A stretch of DNA of 64,000 nt, taken from Halomonas lysinitropha. GTDB lineage: Bacteria; Pseudomonadota; Gammaproteobacteria; Pseudomonadales; Halomonadaceae. The stretch lies in contig NZ_CABVOU010000038.1 of assembly GCF_902500215.1 (NCBI RefSeq), positions 35,725-99,724 of the forward strand, read 5' to 3'. The notes under the pieces were generated by a model. The model searched no databases, had not been told where the DNA came from, and saw only the letters and a list, made by a program, of their open reading frames with translations. Below, one piece after another: positions 34,900-45,452 of the stretch (position 1 is its first letter; the number at the start of each line of letters is the position of its first letter). The position numbers were made by a program, and so were the translations under genes.

Positions 34900-35388
34900 C
34901 TAGCCGGCCAATTTTTCGAGAATCGTCTCGGCACTGCTCTTGTCTACCACGCCCCTCTCGGTATCGACGCCGAGGTATTCCACCACGCCGTCGAAGGCGA
35001 TCAAGGCATAGCGGTGGCTGCGGATGCCCATGCCGCCGGCCGTGGCATCCTTGTCCATGCCGATGGCCCGAGTGAACTCGGCATTGCCGTCGGCGAGCAT
35101 GGTGATCGCCTGGGCATTCTGGTCCTTCTGCCAGGCACCCATCACGAAGGCATCGTTCACCGAGAGGCAGGCGAGGGCATCGACCCCCTTGGCGAGAATG
35201 TCATCGGCACGCACCACGAAGCCGGGCATGTGGGTGTTGGAGCAGCCGGGCGTGAAGGCCCCGGGCACGGCAAAAAGCACCACGCGCTTGTCGGCGAAGA
35301 AGTCGCCGGTGGAGAGATCCTGTGGTCCGTCGGGGCCATTGGTCTTGAGGGTGATGTCCGGAATTCTGTCGCCGACTGAAAGTGTCAT
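34900..35388 (-). CDS. Peroxiredoxin, Prx5 subfamily
   Basis: Thiol peroxidase of 162 residues reducing H2O2 and organic hydroperoxides. The peroxidatic Cys49 lies in PGAFTPGCSNTHMPGF, the Prx5 signature; the partner Thr/Arg residues of the active site are also in place. Only the single conserved Cys is obvious, so reduction probably uses glutathione or glutaredoxin rather than an internal disulfide. AAAGGACTCCCC precedes ATG 35388. It is a single-gene unit between nasA (convergent) and an SDR gene. Confidence 0.93.
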   Translation of the reverse strand: MTLSVGDRIPDITLKTNGPDGPQDLSTGDFFADKRVVLFAVPGAFTPGCSNTHMPGFVVRADDILAKGVDALACLSVNDAFVMGAWQKDQNAQAITMLADGNAEFTRAIGMDKDATAGGMGIRSHRYALIAFDGVVEYLGVDTERGVVDKSSAETILEKLAG

Positions 35389-35457
35389 GGGGAGTCCTTT
35401 GGTTAGATGTCATCGTCTTGCATGTGCGGAAGCATGTTTCACGCACAGAGGGGTGCA

Positions 35458-36144
35458 TCATTCTCGCGGCGGCGTGGGGCGAATCAGGATCTCGTTGACA
35501 TCCACGTGCTCCGGCTGGGCCAGGGCATAGGTTACGGCGTTGGCGATGTCACGGTCTTCCAGAGCATGCTCCGGGGGCTCGTCGAAGAAGGGCGTATTGA
35601 CCATCCCCGGCTCGATCAGCGTCACGCGGATGCCGCTGCCGCGCAACTCTTCGCGAAGGTTGTAGCCGATCCCGCTCACCGCCCATTTTGTCGCGCTGTA
35701 CATGGAGCCGGGTATGGTGGTGCGTCCGGCGGCCGAGCCGGTCAGCAGCACATGGCCGCGGCTTCGACGCAGGGCCGGCAGGCTGGCTTGCAGGGTCAAC
35801 CCGACCCCGTAGATGTTGGTCAGGATCATCTCCCGCCAGGCCTCGTGGTCGGCGCCGCTGAAGCCGCCGGGTGAGCCACCTCGCCCCGCGTTGGCAAAGA
35901 CGGCATCGATGCGACCGAAGCGTTCCATGGCCTGCTCGACCATCGCCTGCTGCTCTTCCATGGCGGTGACGTCGCAGCCGATGGCGAGCACGCTCTCCGG
36001 GCCCAGTTCCTCGGCCAGCGCCGTCAGCTTCTCCCGGGAGCGGGCGGCCAGTACCAGCTTGTAGCCTTCCCTTGAGGCCGCCCGGGCCGTCGCTGCCCCG
36101 ATGCCGGTCGACGCTCCGGTAATCAGTAATACACGATGTCGCAT
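35458..36144 (-). CDS. Short-chain dehydrogenase/reductase
   Basis: NAD(P)-dependent oxidoreductase of 228 residues. The cofactor motif TGASTGIGAA (residues 8-17), the NAG motif (FANAGRG) and the catalytic YSATKWA (YxxxK) with the preceding Ser (LLTGSAAG) are complete. Start set at ATG 36144 behind AGGAGAGGACG; a longer upstream frame lacks support. Substrate unknown. It sits between narK-like and peroxiredoxin genes, all on the minus strand but separated by gaps, so separate transcripts are likely. Confidence 0.92.
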   Translation of the reverse strand: MRHRVLLITGASTGIGAATARAASREGYKLVLAARSREKLTALAEELGPESVLAIGCDVTAMEEQQAMVEQAMERFGRIDAVFANAGRGGSPGGFSGADHEAWREMILTNIYGVGLTLQASLPALRRSRGHVLLTGSAAGRTTIPGSMYSATKWAVSGIGYNLREELRGSGIRVTLIEPGMVNTPFFDEPPEHALEDRDIANAVTYALAQPEHVDVNEILIRPTPPRE

Positions 36145-36227
36145 CGTCCTCTCCTGTGCTAGTGACTCCTCGGTTTTCAGGATGGCCCAGTTCGATATAT
36201 GGCTGCAATGCGGGCGCTCAACGCAAT

Positions 36228-36251
36228 ACCACCGCCCGATGGGGCGGTGGT
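36228..36251 (-). terminator. Hairpin after the nitrate transporter gene
   Basis: ACCACCGCCC-GATG-GGGCGGTGGT is a perfect 10-bp stem 38 bp after the NarK-type gene on the minus strand. It is followed there by ATTGCGTT, a weak U tract, so termination is plausible but not certain. Confidence 0.6.
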
Positions 36252-36289
36252 GTGGGTCAGTTAAAACTGAGGGTGACGCTAAGCAGGGG

Positions 36290-37642
36290 TCAGCGCAGCG
36301 ACAGGGCACCTGCCCCGGCATCTTCGCCCACGGCATCCGTGTAGGCCTTGGCTTCCTGTGTTTCCACCTCGTCCGAGAAACGCACCACCAGTACGCACAA
36401 TGAGGCGATGATCACCGCAACGCCCAGGTAGAAGAGCCCCTGTTGGTAGCTGAGGGCCTCAGAGCGGAAGAGGAAGCCCGCGGCCACCGCACCGGCGTTG
36501 CCGCCGGCGCCCACGATGCCGGCTACGGCGCCCAGTGCGCGCTTGTTGATGAAGGGTACCACGCCGAAGGTGGCCCCCTCGGCCATCTGCACGAAGAGGC
36601 TGAAGACCAGCATGATGCCGATGGCGAAGGCCAGCACATGCATCTGCGAGAAGAACATCAAGGCGATACCCTCGCAGAGCATGGCGATGAACAGCCAGCG
36701 CACCCGCCCCTTGAGGCCGGCCTTCCGGGCGAAGAGATCGGAGAAAATGCCACCCAGGGTACGGGCGAAGATGTTCATCAGGCCGAAGAGGCCGGCGATC
36801 ATGCCAGCGGCGGCCAGCGACAACTCGAAGTTATCGAAGAAGTAGATGGCGGCGATGTTGTTGATGGTCAGCTCGACACCAAAGCAGGCGGCATAGACCA
36901 CGAACAGGGCCCAGACGCGGATGTCCCTGGCGGCGGCCAGGAAGGTCTGGCCGGCACCGCTCTCGCCGCTGGCCGGTGGCAGCTCGCCGCGGGCGCGCAG
37001 GTCCTCGAAGTTTCCGTTGGGAGCATCCTGGGTGAAGAGGTAGTAGCAGACGCCGCAAATGAACAGCACCACGCCCGGCACCACCATGGCCAGCCGCCAG
37101 CCGAAGGCCTCGTTGACACCCAGCATCAGCAGGCCGGAAAAGATCAAGGGCATGAGGATCTGGGTGGTCCCCCCGCCCAGATTGCCCCAGCCGGCGCTGG
37201 TGGCATTGGCGGTGCCCACGACATTGGGCGCGAACATGATCGAGGTGTGGTACTGGGTGATCACGAAGGAAGCACCGATGGCGCCTATCGCCAGACGGGC
37301 GAGGAAGAAGGTTTCGAAGCTGTCGGCGAAGCCGATGCCCATCACCGGCAGGGAGCCCAGGCAGAGTAGCCAGGTGTAGGCCTTGCGTGGCCCAATGCGG
37401 TCGCAGAGCACACCGATCAGTAGTCGTACGATGATGGTAATGGCCACCGAGGCGATGATGGTGTTGCCGATCTGGGTCTTGCTCAGGCCGAGGTCGTCGC
37501 GAACCACGGCCATCAGAGGGGCAATGCCGAACCAGCCGAAGAAACAGATGTGGAAGGCGAACCACGAGAAGTGGAAGGCGCGCATCTGGGGGGTACTGAG
37601 GTTCAACAGGCGAATCCTGTTGGCCTTGTTGCGGATCTCCAT
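36290..37642 (-). CDS. NarK/NasA-type nitrate/nitrite MFS transporter
   Basis: Inner-membrane transporter of 450 residues with about 12 hydrophobic segments. The nitrate signature of the NNP family is visible (AGWGNLGGGTTQILMP), with a second glycine-rich repeat near GAVAGIVGAGGNAGAV, and the arginine expected in TM2 (RLLIGVLCDRIGPRKAY). It probably imports nitrate for the NasA-NirBD pathway encoded on either side. Start at ATG 37642 behind GAGGTATTCCC. The AT-rich stretch upstream (37780-37825) contains TAACA-N6-TGTTA, a possible regulator site. Confidence 0.9.
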   Translation of the reverse strand: MEIRNKANRIRLLNLSTPQMRAFHFSWFAFHICFFGWFGIAPLMAVVRDDLGLSKTQIGNTIIASVAITIIVRLLIGVLCDRIGPRKAYTWLLCLGSLPVMGIGFADSFETFFLARLAIGAIGASFVITQYHTSIMFAPNVVGTANATSAGWGNLGGGTTQILMPLIFSGLLMLGVNEAFGWRLAMVVPGVVLFICGVCYYLFTQDAPNGNFEDLRARGELPPASGESGAGQTFLAAARDIRVWALFVVYAACFGVELTINNIAAIYFFDNFELSLAAAGMIAGLFGLMNIFARTLGGIFSDLFARKAGLKGRVRWLFIAMLCEGIALMFFSQMHVLAFAIGIMLVFSLFVQMAEGATFGVVPFINKRALGAVAGIVGAGGNAGAVAAGFLFRSEALSYQQGLFYLGVAVIIASLCVLVVRFSDEVETQEAKAYTDAVGEDAGAGALSLR

Positions 37643-37888
37643 GGGAATACCTCGTCGAGTGATGGTCGAACACACGATCCTGGGCCTTCGCCGTTGAAGG
37701 TCGGGTCCGACGCACTCGTACTCCCGGGAGCCTGGTCCACGCCTGCCTTGCTGTTCATACCTAAGCAAAGCAGCTGCCAGTTAATAAAAAATCGTTTTTT
37801 AACAGTGTATTGTTAGAAAAAATGCGGGTGTCGGAGCATCAATCGATGCTCTGAAGATGGTGTGGAAAGGTGCAGGAGGGAGCTAATG

Positions 37889-37930
37889 TGACCCGTCATG
37901 GTGCCGCCCGCGGGGCCCCATGACGGGTCA
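37889..37930 (-). terminator. Terminator hairpin of the small L,D-transpeptidase gene
   Basis: TGACCCGTCATGG pairs with CCATGACGGGTCA (13 bp, perfect), with a GC-rich loop, starting 8 bp after the minus-strand stop at 37938. No U tract follows. The 3' arm is directly next to the gene, so it is likely its transcript end. The remaining 37643-37888 gap holds the narK-type promoter region and no gene. Confidence 0.6.
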
Positions 37931-37937
37931 GGAGGGG

Positions 37938-38672
37938 TCAGTTCAGGGCCAGCTGTGCCTCATCCCGATCACAGCGAAAGAAGTCCGAATTCGCCAGCCA
38001 CTCCGGGTCCGGATAGTAGGTGAAGAGGTACTGATCTTCCTTGAGGCTGTCGATCAGTGGATAGGTCACTTCCTTTCGCACCGCCGGGCAGCCATGGCTG
38101 CGACCCAGGCGGCCGGTCTGCTCGATGAAATCCTCGCTGACATAGTCGGCGCCGTGCATCACGATGGCGCGCTGGTAGGCGAGATCATTGACGCCCTCTT
38201 CAAGCCCCTCGAGGCGCAACGAATAGCCATTTCTGCCATAGTAGCTGTTCATGGTGCGAAAGAGCCCCAGACTCGACTGGTGGCTCTCGGGCGTGTTGGA
38301 GAACGTCTCGGCCATGGCATTGCCGGACCCCTGACCGTGGGAGACCAGCTCCTCGAACAGCAGCTGTCGATGCTGCAGGTCGAAGACCCATAGCCGCGGC
38401 TCGGTAGAAGGCAGCGAGAAGTCGATCACCGCCAGGCGCTCGGCATCGGGGTCGGCGCAGGAGAGGGCGCGGGCCGCCAGGCGCAGGACCCGGGGATCGG
38501 CGTCGGGCGCCAGACGCGTCAGGGTCTGGTCGAGAGGACGCAGGCTCAGCGTATCGGGTGACTCGACGTGGGCAAGAAAGTCGTTGCTGGCCTGGGCGGC
38601 CAGAGTGCTCAGCAGCAGTGCGCTGCAGAGGGCGGTGCCGGGAAGCCATCGATTGAGCAAGGAGGTCGGCAT
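37938..38672 (-). CDS. Exported L,D-transpeptidase-like protein (YkuD_2 family)
   Basis: Protein of 244 residues with a signal peptide (LPGTALCSALLLSTLAAQA). The catalytic region contains FDLQHRQLLFEELVSHGQGSG and the nucleophile motif GRSHGCPAV, with Cys in the SHGC context. This matches the murein L,D-transpeptidase catalytic domain family PF13645, whose members are periplasmic and act on peptidoglycan, though most are uncharacterised. Start at ATG 38672 behind AAGGAGG-poor context is chosen to give the signal peptide. It diverges from a second L,D-transpeptidase with 168 bp between starts. Confidence 0.87.
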   Translation of the reverse strand: MPTSLLNRWLPGTALCSALLLSTLAAQASNDFLAHVESPDTLSLRPLDQTLTRLAPDADPRVLRLAARALSCADPDAERLAVIDFSLPSTEPRLWVFDLQHRQLLFEELVSHGQGSGNAMAETFSNTPESHQSSLGLFRTMNSYYGRNGYSLRLEGLEEGVNDLAYQRAIVMHGADYVSEDFIEQTGRLGRSHGCPAVRKEVTYPLIDSLKEDQYLFTYYPDPEWLANSDFFRCDRDEAQLALN

Positions 38673-38840
38673 TAGGGAAACCTGTCGTGTGGCTTGCTGG
38701 CCCGCTCGTCGACCATTTCCTGACGGCGGGGCGGTGACGCAGAAGTGGGGACAACTTCCCTGCGGCCCCAGGTCGGGAACTATTATGACCAAGGAAAACA
38801 AGATGGCCAGACCCCATTCTCAACGCAGGAGCCAGGATCC

Positions 38841-40463
38841 ATGCCCTCAGTCAAAGGAATGAAGCCGCTGCTTATCGTGGTGATGGTGATGCTCTCGATG
38901 AGCGCCTGGGCCGCCGAAGAGGCGGCTGTCACGTCGCTCGAGGGAGCACTCGTCGAGCAGTCGGCCGACAGGGGCAAGACGCTTGAAGCCTTCTATGCGG
39001 AGCGCGACTGGCGTCCGGTGTGGCAGGATCCTTCAACGGTGACGGCCTTCACCGAGGCCTTGCATACCCTGGAGGGAGACGGACTGAGCCCTTCGGACTA
39101 CCGGCCGGGTGCGCTGTCAGAGGCGCATCGACGTGCCTGGGGTGACGGGGAGGGCGATCCGCAAGAGCTGGCCGATTTCGAGCTGCGTACCAGTCATGTC
39201 CTGCTCACGGCCCTGCGACATCTGCAAAAGGGCAAGGTCGATCCGCAAGGCCTCGATACCGGCTGGGAAGTCCCTGTCGAGCCGCCGGCGCTGGATGTGG
39301 CCTCGCTCTCCCGCCATGTGGATGCCCGGCGCTTCGAACAGGCCTTCGCCGACGTGCGTCCCTCCTATCCCCCCTACCAGCGCCTGCGAGACGGCCTGGC
39401 TCGCTATCAGGATATCGAACAGCAAGGCGGCTGGCCGACATTGCCGCCACTGGACGGTCTGCTGCGTCCAGGCGATGTCCACGATGCCGTGCCTTTCCTG
39501 CGCGAGCGGCTGGCGGTGATCGGCGAACCCGGTGTGGCGGCAGCGGATACCACGATCCTTCCCGACGCCAAGCTGGTGGCACCCGATCCCTTCACCTACG
39601 ACGAGGCCCTGACAGAGGCGGTCGAGCGCTTCCAGGAGCGTCATCTGCTTCAGGTCGACGGCGTCGTGGGGCCCGATACACTGGCGGCGCTCAACGTGCC
39701 GGTAGGTGAGCGCATCGATCAGATCCGCATCAACCTGGAGCGGACACGCTGGCTGTTGCATGGCCTTCCCGAGACCTTCGTGCTGGTGGACATTGCCGGC
39801 TATCGGGTCAGCTACTACCGGCCCAACGGTGATATCTGGCGATCGCGAATCGTGGTGGGGCAACCCTATCGGCGCACGCCCTCTTTGCGCTCGGAGATCA
39901 CCCACCTGACCGTCAATCCCACCTGGACGATTCCCCCCACCATCCGGCGTGAGGACGTGATTCCGGAAATCCGTCGTGATCTCGGCTATCTGGAGCGCAA
40001 CAACATCCGTGTGTTGAGTTACTCCGGTCGCGAACTCGATCCGCGTTCCATCGACTGGCAAGATCCCGGCAAGGTAATGTTGCGCCGGGAGGCCGGGCCG
40101 GATAATCCTCTGGGCCGCGTGGTGATTCGCTTCCCCAACGACCACATGGTCTATCTCCACGATACCCCGGCCCAGCAGCTCTTCTCGCGACAGCAGCGGG
40201 CCATCAGCTCCGGCTGCATCCGCGTGGAGAATGTCACGACGCTGGTCCAACTGCTGCTCGATGACACCGACACCCAACGCGACATCCGCGCCATGATTGC
40301 CGACGGGGTGACAGGCAACGTGCCGCTGGAACGCCATGTGCCGGTGATCCTGCACTACTGGACCGCCCACGTCGGTGAGGGGGGCGAGCTGTCCTTTCGC
40401 CCCGACATCTACGACCGCGACGACGAGCTCCTGGAAGCACTGGATCGCCCCCTGACCTGGTAG
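38841..40463 (+). CDS. Murein L,D-transpeptidase, YcbB/LdtD-like
   Basis: Periplasmic enzyme of 540 residues that forms 3-3 crosslinks in peptidoglycan. A signal peptide (MKPLLIVVMVMLSMSAWA after a short leader) is followed by an N-terminal scaffold domain, a peptidoglycan-binding-1 domain (about 240-290; AVERFQERHLLQVDGVVGPDT quoted in part: FQERHLLQVDG), and the YkuD catalytic domain (about 315-480) with the nucleophile in ISSGCIRVEN. ATG 38841 follows AGGAGCCAGGATCC; ATG 38859 would begin directly at the signal peptide. Divergent from the smaller L,D-transpeptidase gene. Confidence 0.92.
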   Translation: MPSVKGMKPLLIVVMVMLSMSAWAAEEAAVTSLEGALVEQSADRGKTLEAFYAERDWRPVWQDPSTVTAFTEALHTLEGDGLSPSDYRPGALSEAHRRAWGDGEGDPQELADFELRTSHVLLTALRHLQKGKVDPQGLDTGWEVPVEPPALDVASLSRHVDARRFEQAFADVRPSYPPYQRLRDGLARYQDIEQQGGWPTLPPLDGLLRPGDVHDAVPFLRERLAVIGEPGVAAADTTILPDAKLVAPDPFTYDEALTEAVERFQERHLLQVDGVVGPDTLAALNVPVGERIDQIRINLERTRWLLHGLPETFVLVDIAGYRVSYYRPNGDIWRSRIVVGQPYRRTPSLRSEITHLTVNPTWTIPPTIRREDVIPEIRRDLGYLERNNIRVLSYSGRELDPRSIDWQDPGKVMLRREAGPDNPLGRVVIRFPNDHMVYLHDTPAQQLFSRQQRAISSGCIRVENVTTLVQLLLDDTDTQRDIRAMIADGVTGNVPLERHVPVILHYWTAHVGEGGELSFRPDIYDRDDELLEALDRPLTW

Positions 40464-40500
40464 CGGTCTCCGTCATGGTCGGCTGGCGCCGTTGCCAGAC

Positions 40501-42354
<1,854 letters not shown>

Positions 42355-42446
42355 GCCGGGTCTCCGATCCGTGGGGGCGCCAGTTTACCCCGGGGCGGCC
42401 GCTCCCGCAGTAGCTGAACATGGCCGGATCGGCTCCCCCTTCAACG

Positions 42447-42476
42447 ACCGTGCCCCGCTGGAGAGCGGGGCACGGT
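42447..42476 (-). terminator. Terminator hairpin of the M23 endopeptidase gene
   Basis: ACCGTGCCCCGCT-GGAG-AGCGGGGCACGGT, a perfect 13-bp stem with a tetraloop, begins 21 bp after the minus-strand stop of the M23 peptidase gene. It lacks a U tract. Confidence 0.6.
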
Positions 42477-42497
42477 GCAGAGTGAGGCGCGGCGGGA

Positions 42498-44279
42498 TCA
42501 GCCTTCGTCGTCGATTGCCTCGACCTCGCCGGTGCTGGCCACCACGGTACCGGTCGCGCCGCTCTGCAGGGCGGCCAGCACAGGCGCTGACTGGCGCTTG
42601 AAGGCCACCAGCTGTTCGCCCTGGAGGCTCTGGTTTTCGGGCAGGGCCACCTTCATGGCATTCACCTGGCTGTTGTTGACCAGTACCTCGTAGTGCAGGT
42701 GAGGGCCGGTACTGCGTCCGGTGTTGCCGGATAGCGCAATGCGCTCGCCCATGGCGACGCGCTGGCCCTTGCTGACCAAAGGCTTGGAAAGATGCAGATA
42801 GCGGGTCTTGTAGCCGTTGTCGTGGCGAATCACCACGTAGCGACCTGCCGCCGGATGGTTGCCAACCTTCTCCACGCGGCCATTGGCAGGCGTCTGTACG
42901 GCGGTACCGATCGGCATGGCGAAATCGGTGCCCTTGTGGGGACTGATGCGGCCGGTAACCGGGTGCTTGCGGCGCGGGTTGTAGTGCGAGCTCAGCCGGT
43001 AGCGTCCCTCGAAGGGGTAGCGGTTGAAGGCCGGATCGAGGCTTTCGCCGTCAGGGGTGTAGAAGCGGTTGTCATCCGAGTTGCGCACCAGAGTGAGGTC
43101 CATACGCTCACCATCGTATTCCACCGCCAGTACCCGCGGGTCGAGGCTTTGACCGTCGATGATGTCGGATTCCACCAGCACCTGAAAACGATCGCCACGA
43201 CGGGTGTCGCGGCGGAAGTCGAGTTTCTTTTCCAGGACCCGGGAGAGTTCCGAGATCTCGGCATTGGTCAGGCCGGTGGCCCTGGCCGAGCGTGCGAAGC
43301 TGCCACTGATACTGCCGGCGAAGAGGCGCTGGGTCGCCTCGCCGGCGCGTTCGATGGTGGCGACCTCGAAACCCCCTTCCTGGCGCTCGATCAGATAACC
43401 GTCGCGGACGTTCTTCATCAGGCGCAGGGCGAGCAGTTGTCCCTTCTCGTCGAGCTGGTACTCGAAGCGATTGCCCTGTCGCCAGTGGGTCAGGGTCCTG
43501 GGTTCTGGCAGGTGCTTCAGCAGCGTCATCACCTCGCGGTACCCCATGCCGAGGTGGTTCTGCGCCATGATGGCGAAGGTATCGCCCGCCTTGACCTCGT
43601 AGGTTTGCCACTCTGGCACGTAGGGTTCGCTGGCGGCGATCTCTTGCTCCAGCTGTATCGGTCCCTCGTCGAACAGCGCGAGCTCGTCCTCGGAAACATC
43701 CTGGTAGGAGGTAGCATCGGCCACCAGGCCGCCATCGTGATCCAGCATGCCGCTACCGATGGTCCCGATGACCACGGCCATGTGCAGGGCGCCATCATCG
43801 AGGCTGATTGCGCCATCGGTCAGGACGTCGGCAGAGCCTTCGGGGTTGAACCCCGGGACGTTACCCGCCAATGCTTCAGGATGGCTTTCGGAAATATCGC
43901 GGCGCTGTACCGGCAGGGCGAGCGTCTCGGGAATTGCCGGCTCGGCTTTGCTGGCCTTGGCCGAAGTGACGAGATCGATATCGACGATTTCCGAGGCGGT
44001 GAGCTCGGACAGCGGGACATGGCCACGCGTGGCATCGAGGGCCTGGCTGGCCATCTCGATGGCATCGGCCACCGGCGTGCGCTCCGTGCGTAGCGAAGGC
44101 AGACCGGGAGTGGCATCGGCTTCGAGGGGAATAAGGACGGTGTCGAGCGTCTGACGATCACGCTGAACATCTTCGAGGGTGGTGACGATTTTCTGTGCGC
44201 CCAGCACGGTGACCATGGTGGCAACGGGTAACAGCAATAACTTGTGAGTGCGGGGCAGCGAATGAAGGATTCGCATCAT
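42498..44279 (-). CDS. M23-family murein DD-endopeptidase (MepM-like, with LysM/OapA)
   Basis: Envelope peptidase of 593 residues. An N-terminal membrane anchor (residues about 12-28) precedes a low-complexity periplasmic region, an OapA/LysM-like segment (about 225-290; YEVKAGDTFAIMAQNHLG) and the M23 metallopeptidase domain near 440-560. Zinc ligands are visible in HKGTDFAMPIGTAV (HxxxD) and HLHYEVLVN (HxH). It cuts peptidoglycan crosslinks to allow wall growth. The protein is longer than E. coli MepM because of an extended, Ala/Glu-rich N-terminal region. Start at ATG 44279 or the adjacent ATG. Confidence 0.92.
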   Translation of the reverse strand: MMRILHSLPRTHKLLLLPVATMVTVLGAQKIVTTLEDVQRDRQTLDTVLIPLEADATPGLPSLRTERTPVADAIEMASQALDATRGHVPLSELTASEIVDIDLVTSAKASKAEPAIPETLALPVQRRDISESHPEALAGNVPGFNPEGSADVLTDGAISLDDGALHMAVVIGTIGSGMLDHDGGLVADATSYQDVSEDELALFDEGPIQLEQEIAASEPYVPEWQTYEVKAGDTFAIMAQNHLGMGYREVMTLLKHLPEPRTLTHWRQGNRFEYQLDEKGQLLALRLMKNVRDGYLIERQEGGFEVATIERAGEATQRLFAGSISGSFARSARATGLTNAEISELSRVLEKKLDFRRDTRRGDRFQVLVESDIIDGQSLDPRVLAVEYDGERMDLTLVRNSDDNRFYTPDGESLDPAFNRYPFEGRYRLSSHYNPRRKHPVTGRISPHKGTDFAMPIGTAVQTPANGRVEKVGNHPAAGRYVVIRHDNGYKTRYLHLSKPLVSKGQRVAMGERIALSGNTGRSTGPHLHYEVLVNNSQVNAMKVALPENQSLQGEQLVAFKRQSAPVLAALQSGATGTVVASTGEVEAIDDEG

Positions 44280-44385
44280 GGGTAACAGGCCGTAACAGAT
44301 GAAAAGGAAATTAAAATAATGACTTCAGAACCATACCCCATGACATAGGGGATGCCTAGTCTGTACGGACATACAGAAATACCCC

Positions 44386-44423
44386 GCACCGATCTTTTCG
44401 TCTGCGCAAGACGAGGTCGGTGC
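44386..44423 (-). terminator. Hairpin between pirin and M23 genes
   Basis: GCACCGA pairs with TCGGTGC and, inside it, TCGTCT pairs with AGACGA around GCGCA. It lies 80 bp after the pirin stop on the minus strand and 107 bp before the M23 start. It could end the pirin transcript or form part of the M23 leader. A shorter inverted repeat CTGTA-N6-TACAG lies at 44361-44376. The 224-bp gap holds no gene. Confidence 0.4.
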
Positions 44424-44503
44424 AGGTATGCGAACACTGTTTATTAAGTTTCCATTGGACACTCTGGGGCGGGGAGTTTCAACCCTGTCCCGAAATCGTC
44501 GCC

Positions 44504-45352
44504 TCAATCGGTGAGAGTGCCATCGCGGTAGTCGCGCAGTGCCTGCTCCAGCTCGGCGTGCGCGTTCATGACGAAGGGGCCGTAGTGGGCGATCGGTTCA
44601 CCATGGGGTTCGCCGGCCAGCAACAGGGCCTGGGCACCCTCCTGGCTGGCCAACGCGAGCCACTCGCCGCTGCCTAGCCGGGCGAGCTGTCCTGGTGACA
44701 CCGAGGTTCCGGAGATATCGAGACTGCCCGCAAAGACATACACCAGCAAGGTCGTGGTCGGGGTGGCTAGTGCAAGCTCGCCGCCTGCCGCCAGCCGGGC
44801 ATGGGCCACCGCGCCATGGCCGGCCAGGGCATCAAGGGGCCCCGCTACGCTATCGCCGGCGGTGTTCTGCCAGTGTCCTCCCAGGGCGATGAGGATGGCG
44901 TCTCGGCCGGGCAGCTGTGGCATTTCCGCGGCGCGTACGTCTCGGTAGGTGGCCGGGCTCAGCTTTTCACGGGCCGCCAGATTCAACCACAGCTGGAAGG
45001 CATGGAGCCCCTGCTGGTCGGTCAGCGGCATCTCGGAGTGGATGATGCCGCGGCCGGTATGCATCCATTGCGCATCCCCGGCCTGAATGGTGCTTGAGTG
45101 GCCCATGTGATCCTCGTGGGTGAGGCCGCCGTGGATCACATAGGTCAGTGTCTGGATGCCGCGGTGAGGATGGGGAGGAAAGCCGCCAATGTAATCGTCT
45201 GGCCGATCGGATCCCAGCTCATCGAGCATCAGAAAGGGATCGAGGCCACCGCCGAAATCGTGGATGCGCCTGATATTGACGCCGTCTCCATCCTGGCTTG
45301 GTTGGCTGGCCATCAGATGGTCGACCTGTCGAGTGATTGGGGTGGGGGTCAT
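44504..45352 (-). CDS. Pirin-family protein
   Basis: Bicupin protein of 282 residues with a metal site in the N-terminal cupin: FPPHPHRGIQTLTYV and GGLTHEDHMG supply the His/Glu ligands. Bacterial pirins act as quercetinases or as redox-sensing partners of other proteins. The C-terminal cupin is intact in length. It diverges from a LysR gene with 100 bp between starts, a frequent arrangement in which the LysR regulator controls pirin. ATG 45352 lies behind a weak ribosome site. Confidence 0.9.
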   Translation of the reverse strand: MTPTPITRQVDHLMASQPSQDGDGVNIRRIHDFGGGLDPFLMLDELGSDRPDDYIGGFPPHPHRGIQTLTYVIHGGLTHEDHMGHSSTIQAGDAQWMHTGRGIIHSEMPLTDQQGLHAFQLWLNLAAREKLSPATYRDVRAAEMPQLPGRDAILIALGGHWQNTAGDSVAGPLDALAGHGAVAHARLAAGGELALATPTTTLLVYVFAGSLDISGTSVSPGQLARLGSGEWLALASQEGAQALLLAGEPHGEPIAHYGPFVMNAHAELEQALRDYRDGTLTD

Positions 45353-45452
45353 CAGGGTGTCTCCAATCTGTCAGAGGTATGACTGGCATTTTAGGCCGGA
45401 TTTTTCGAAGATTAAGCGCAATGTTTCGCTCTCTGGATTCGAGGAATTCGAA

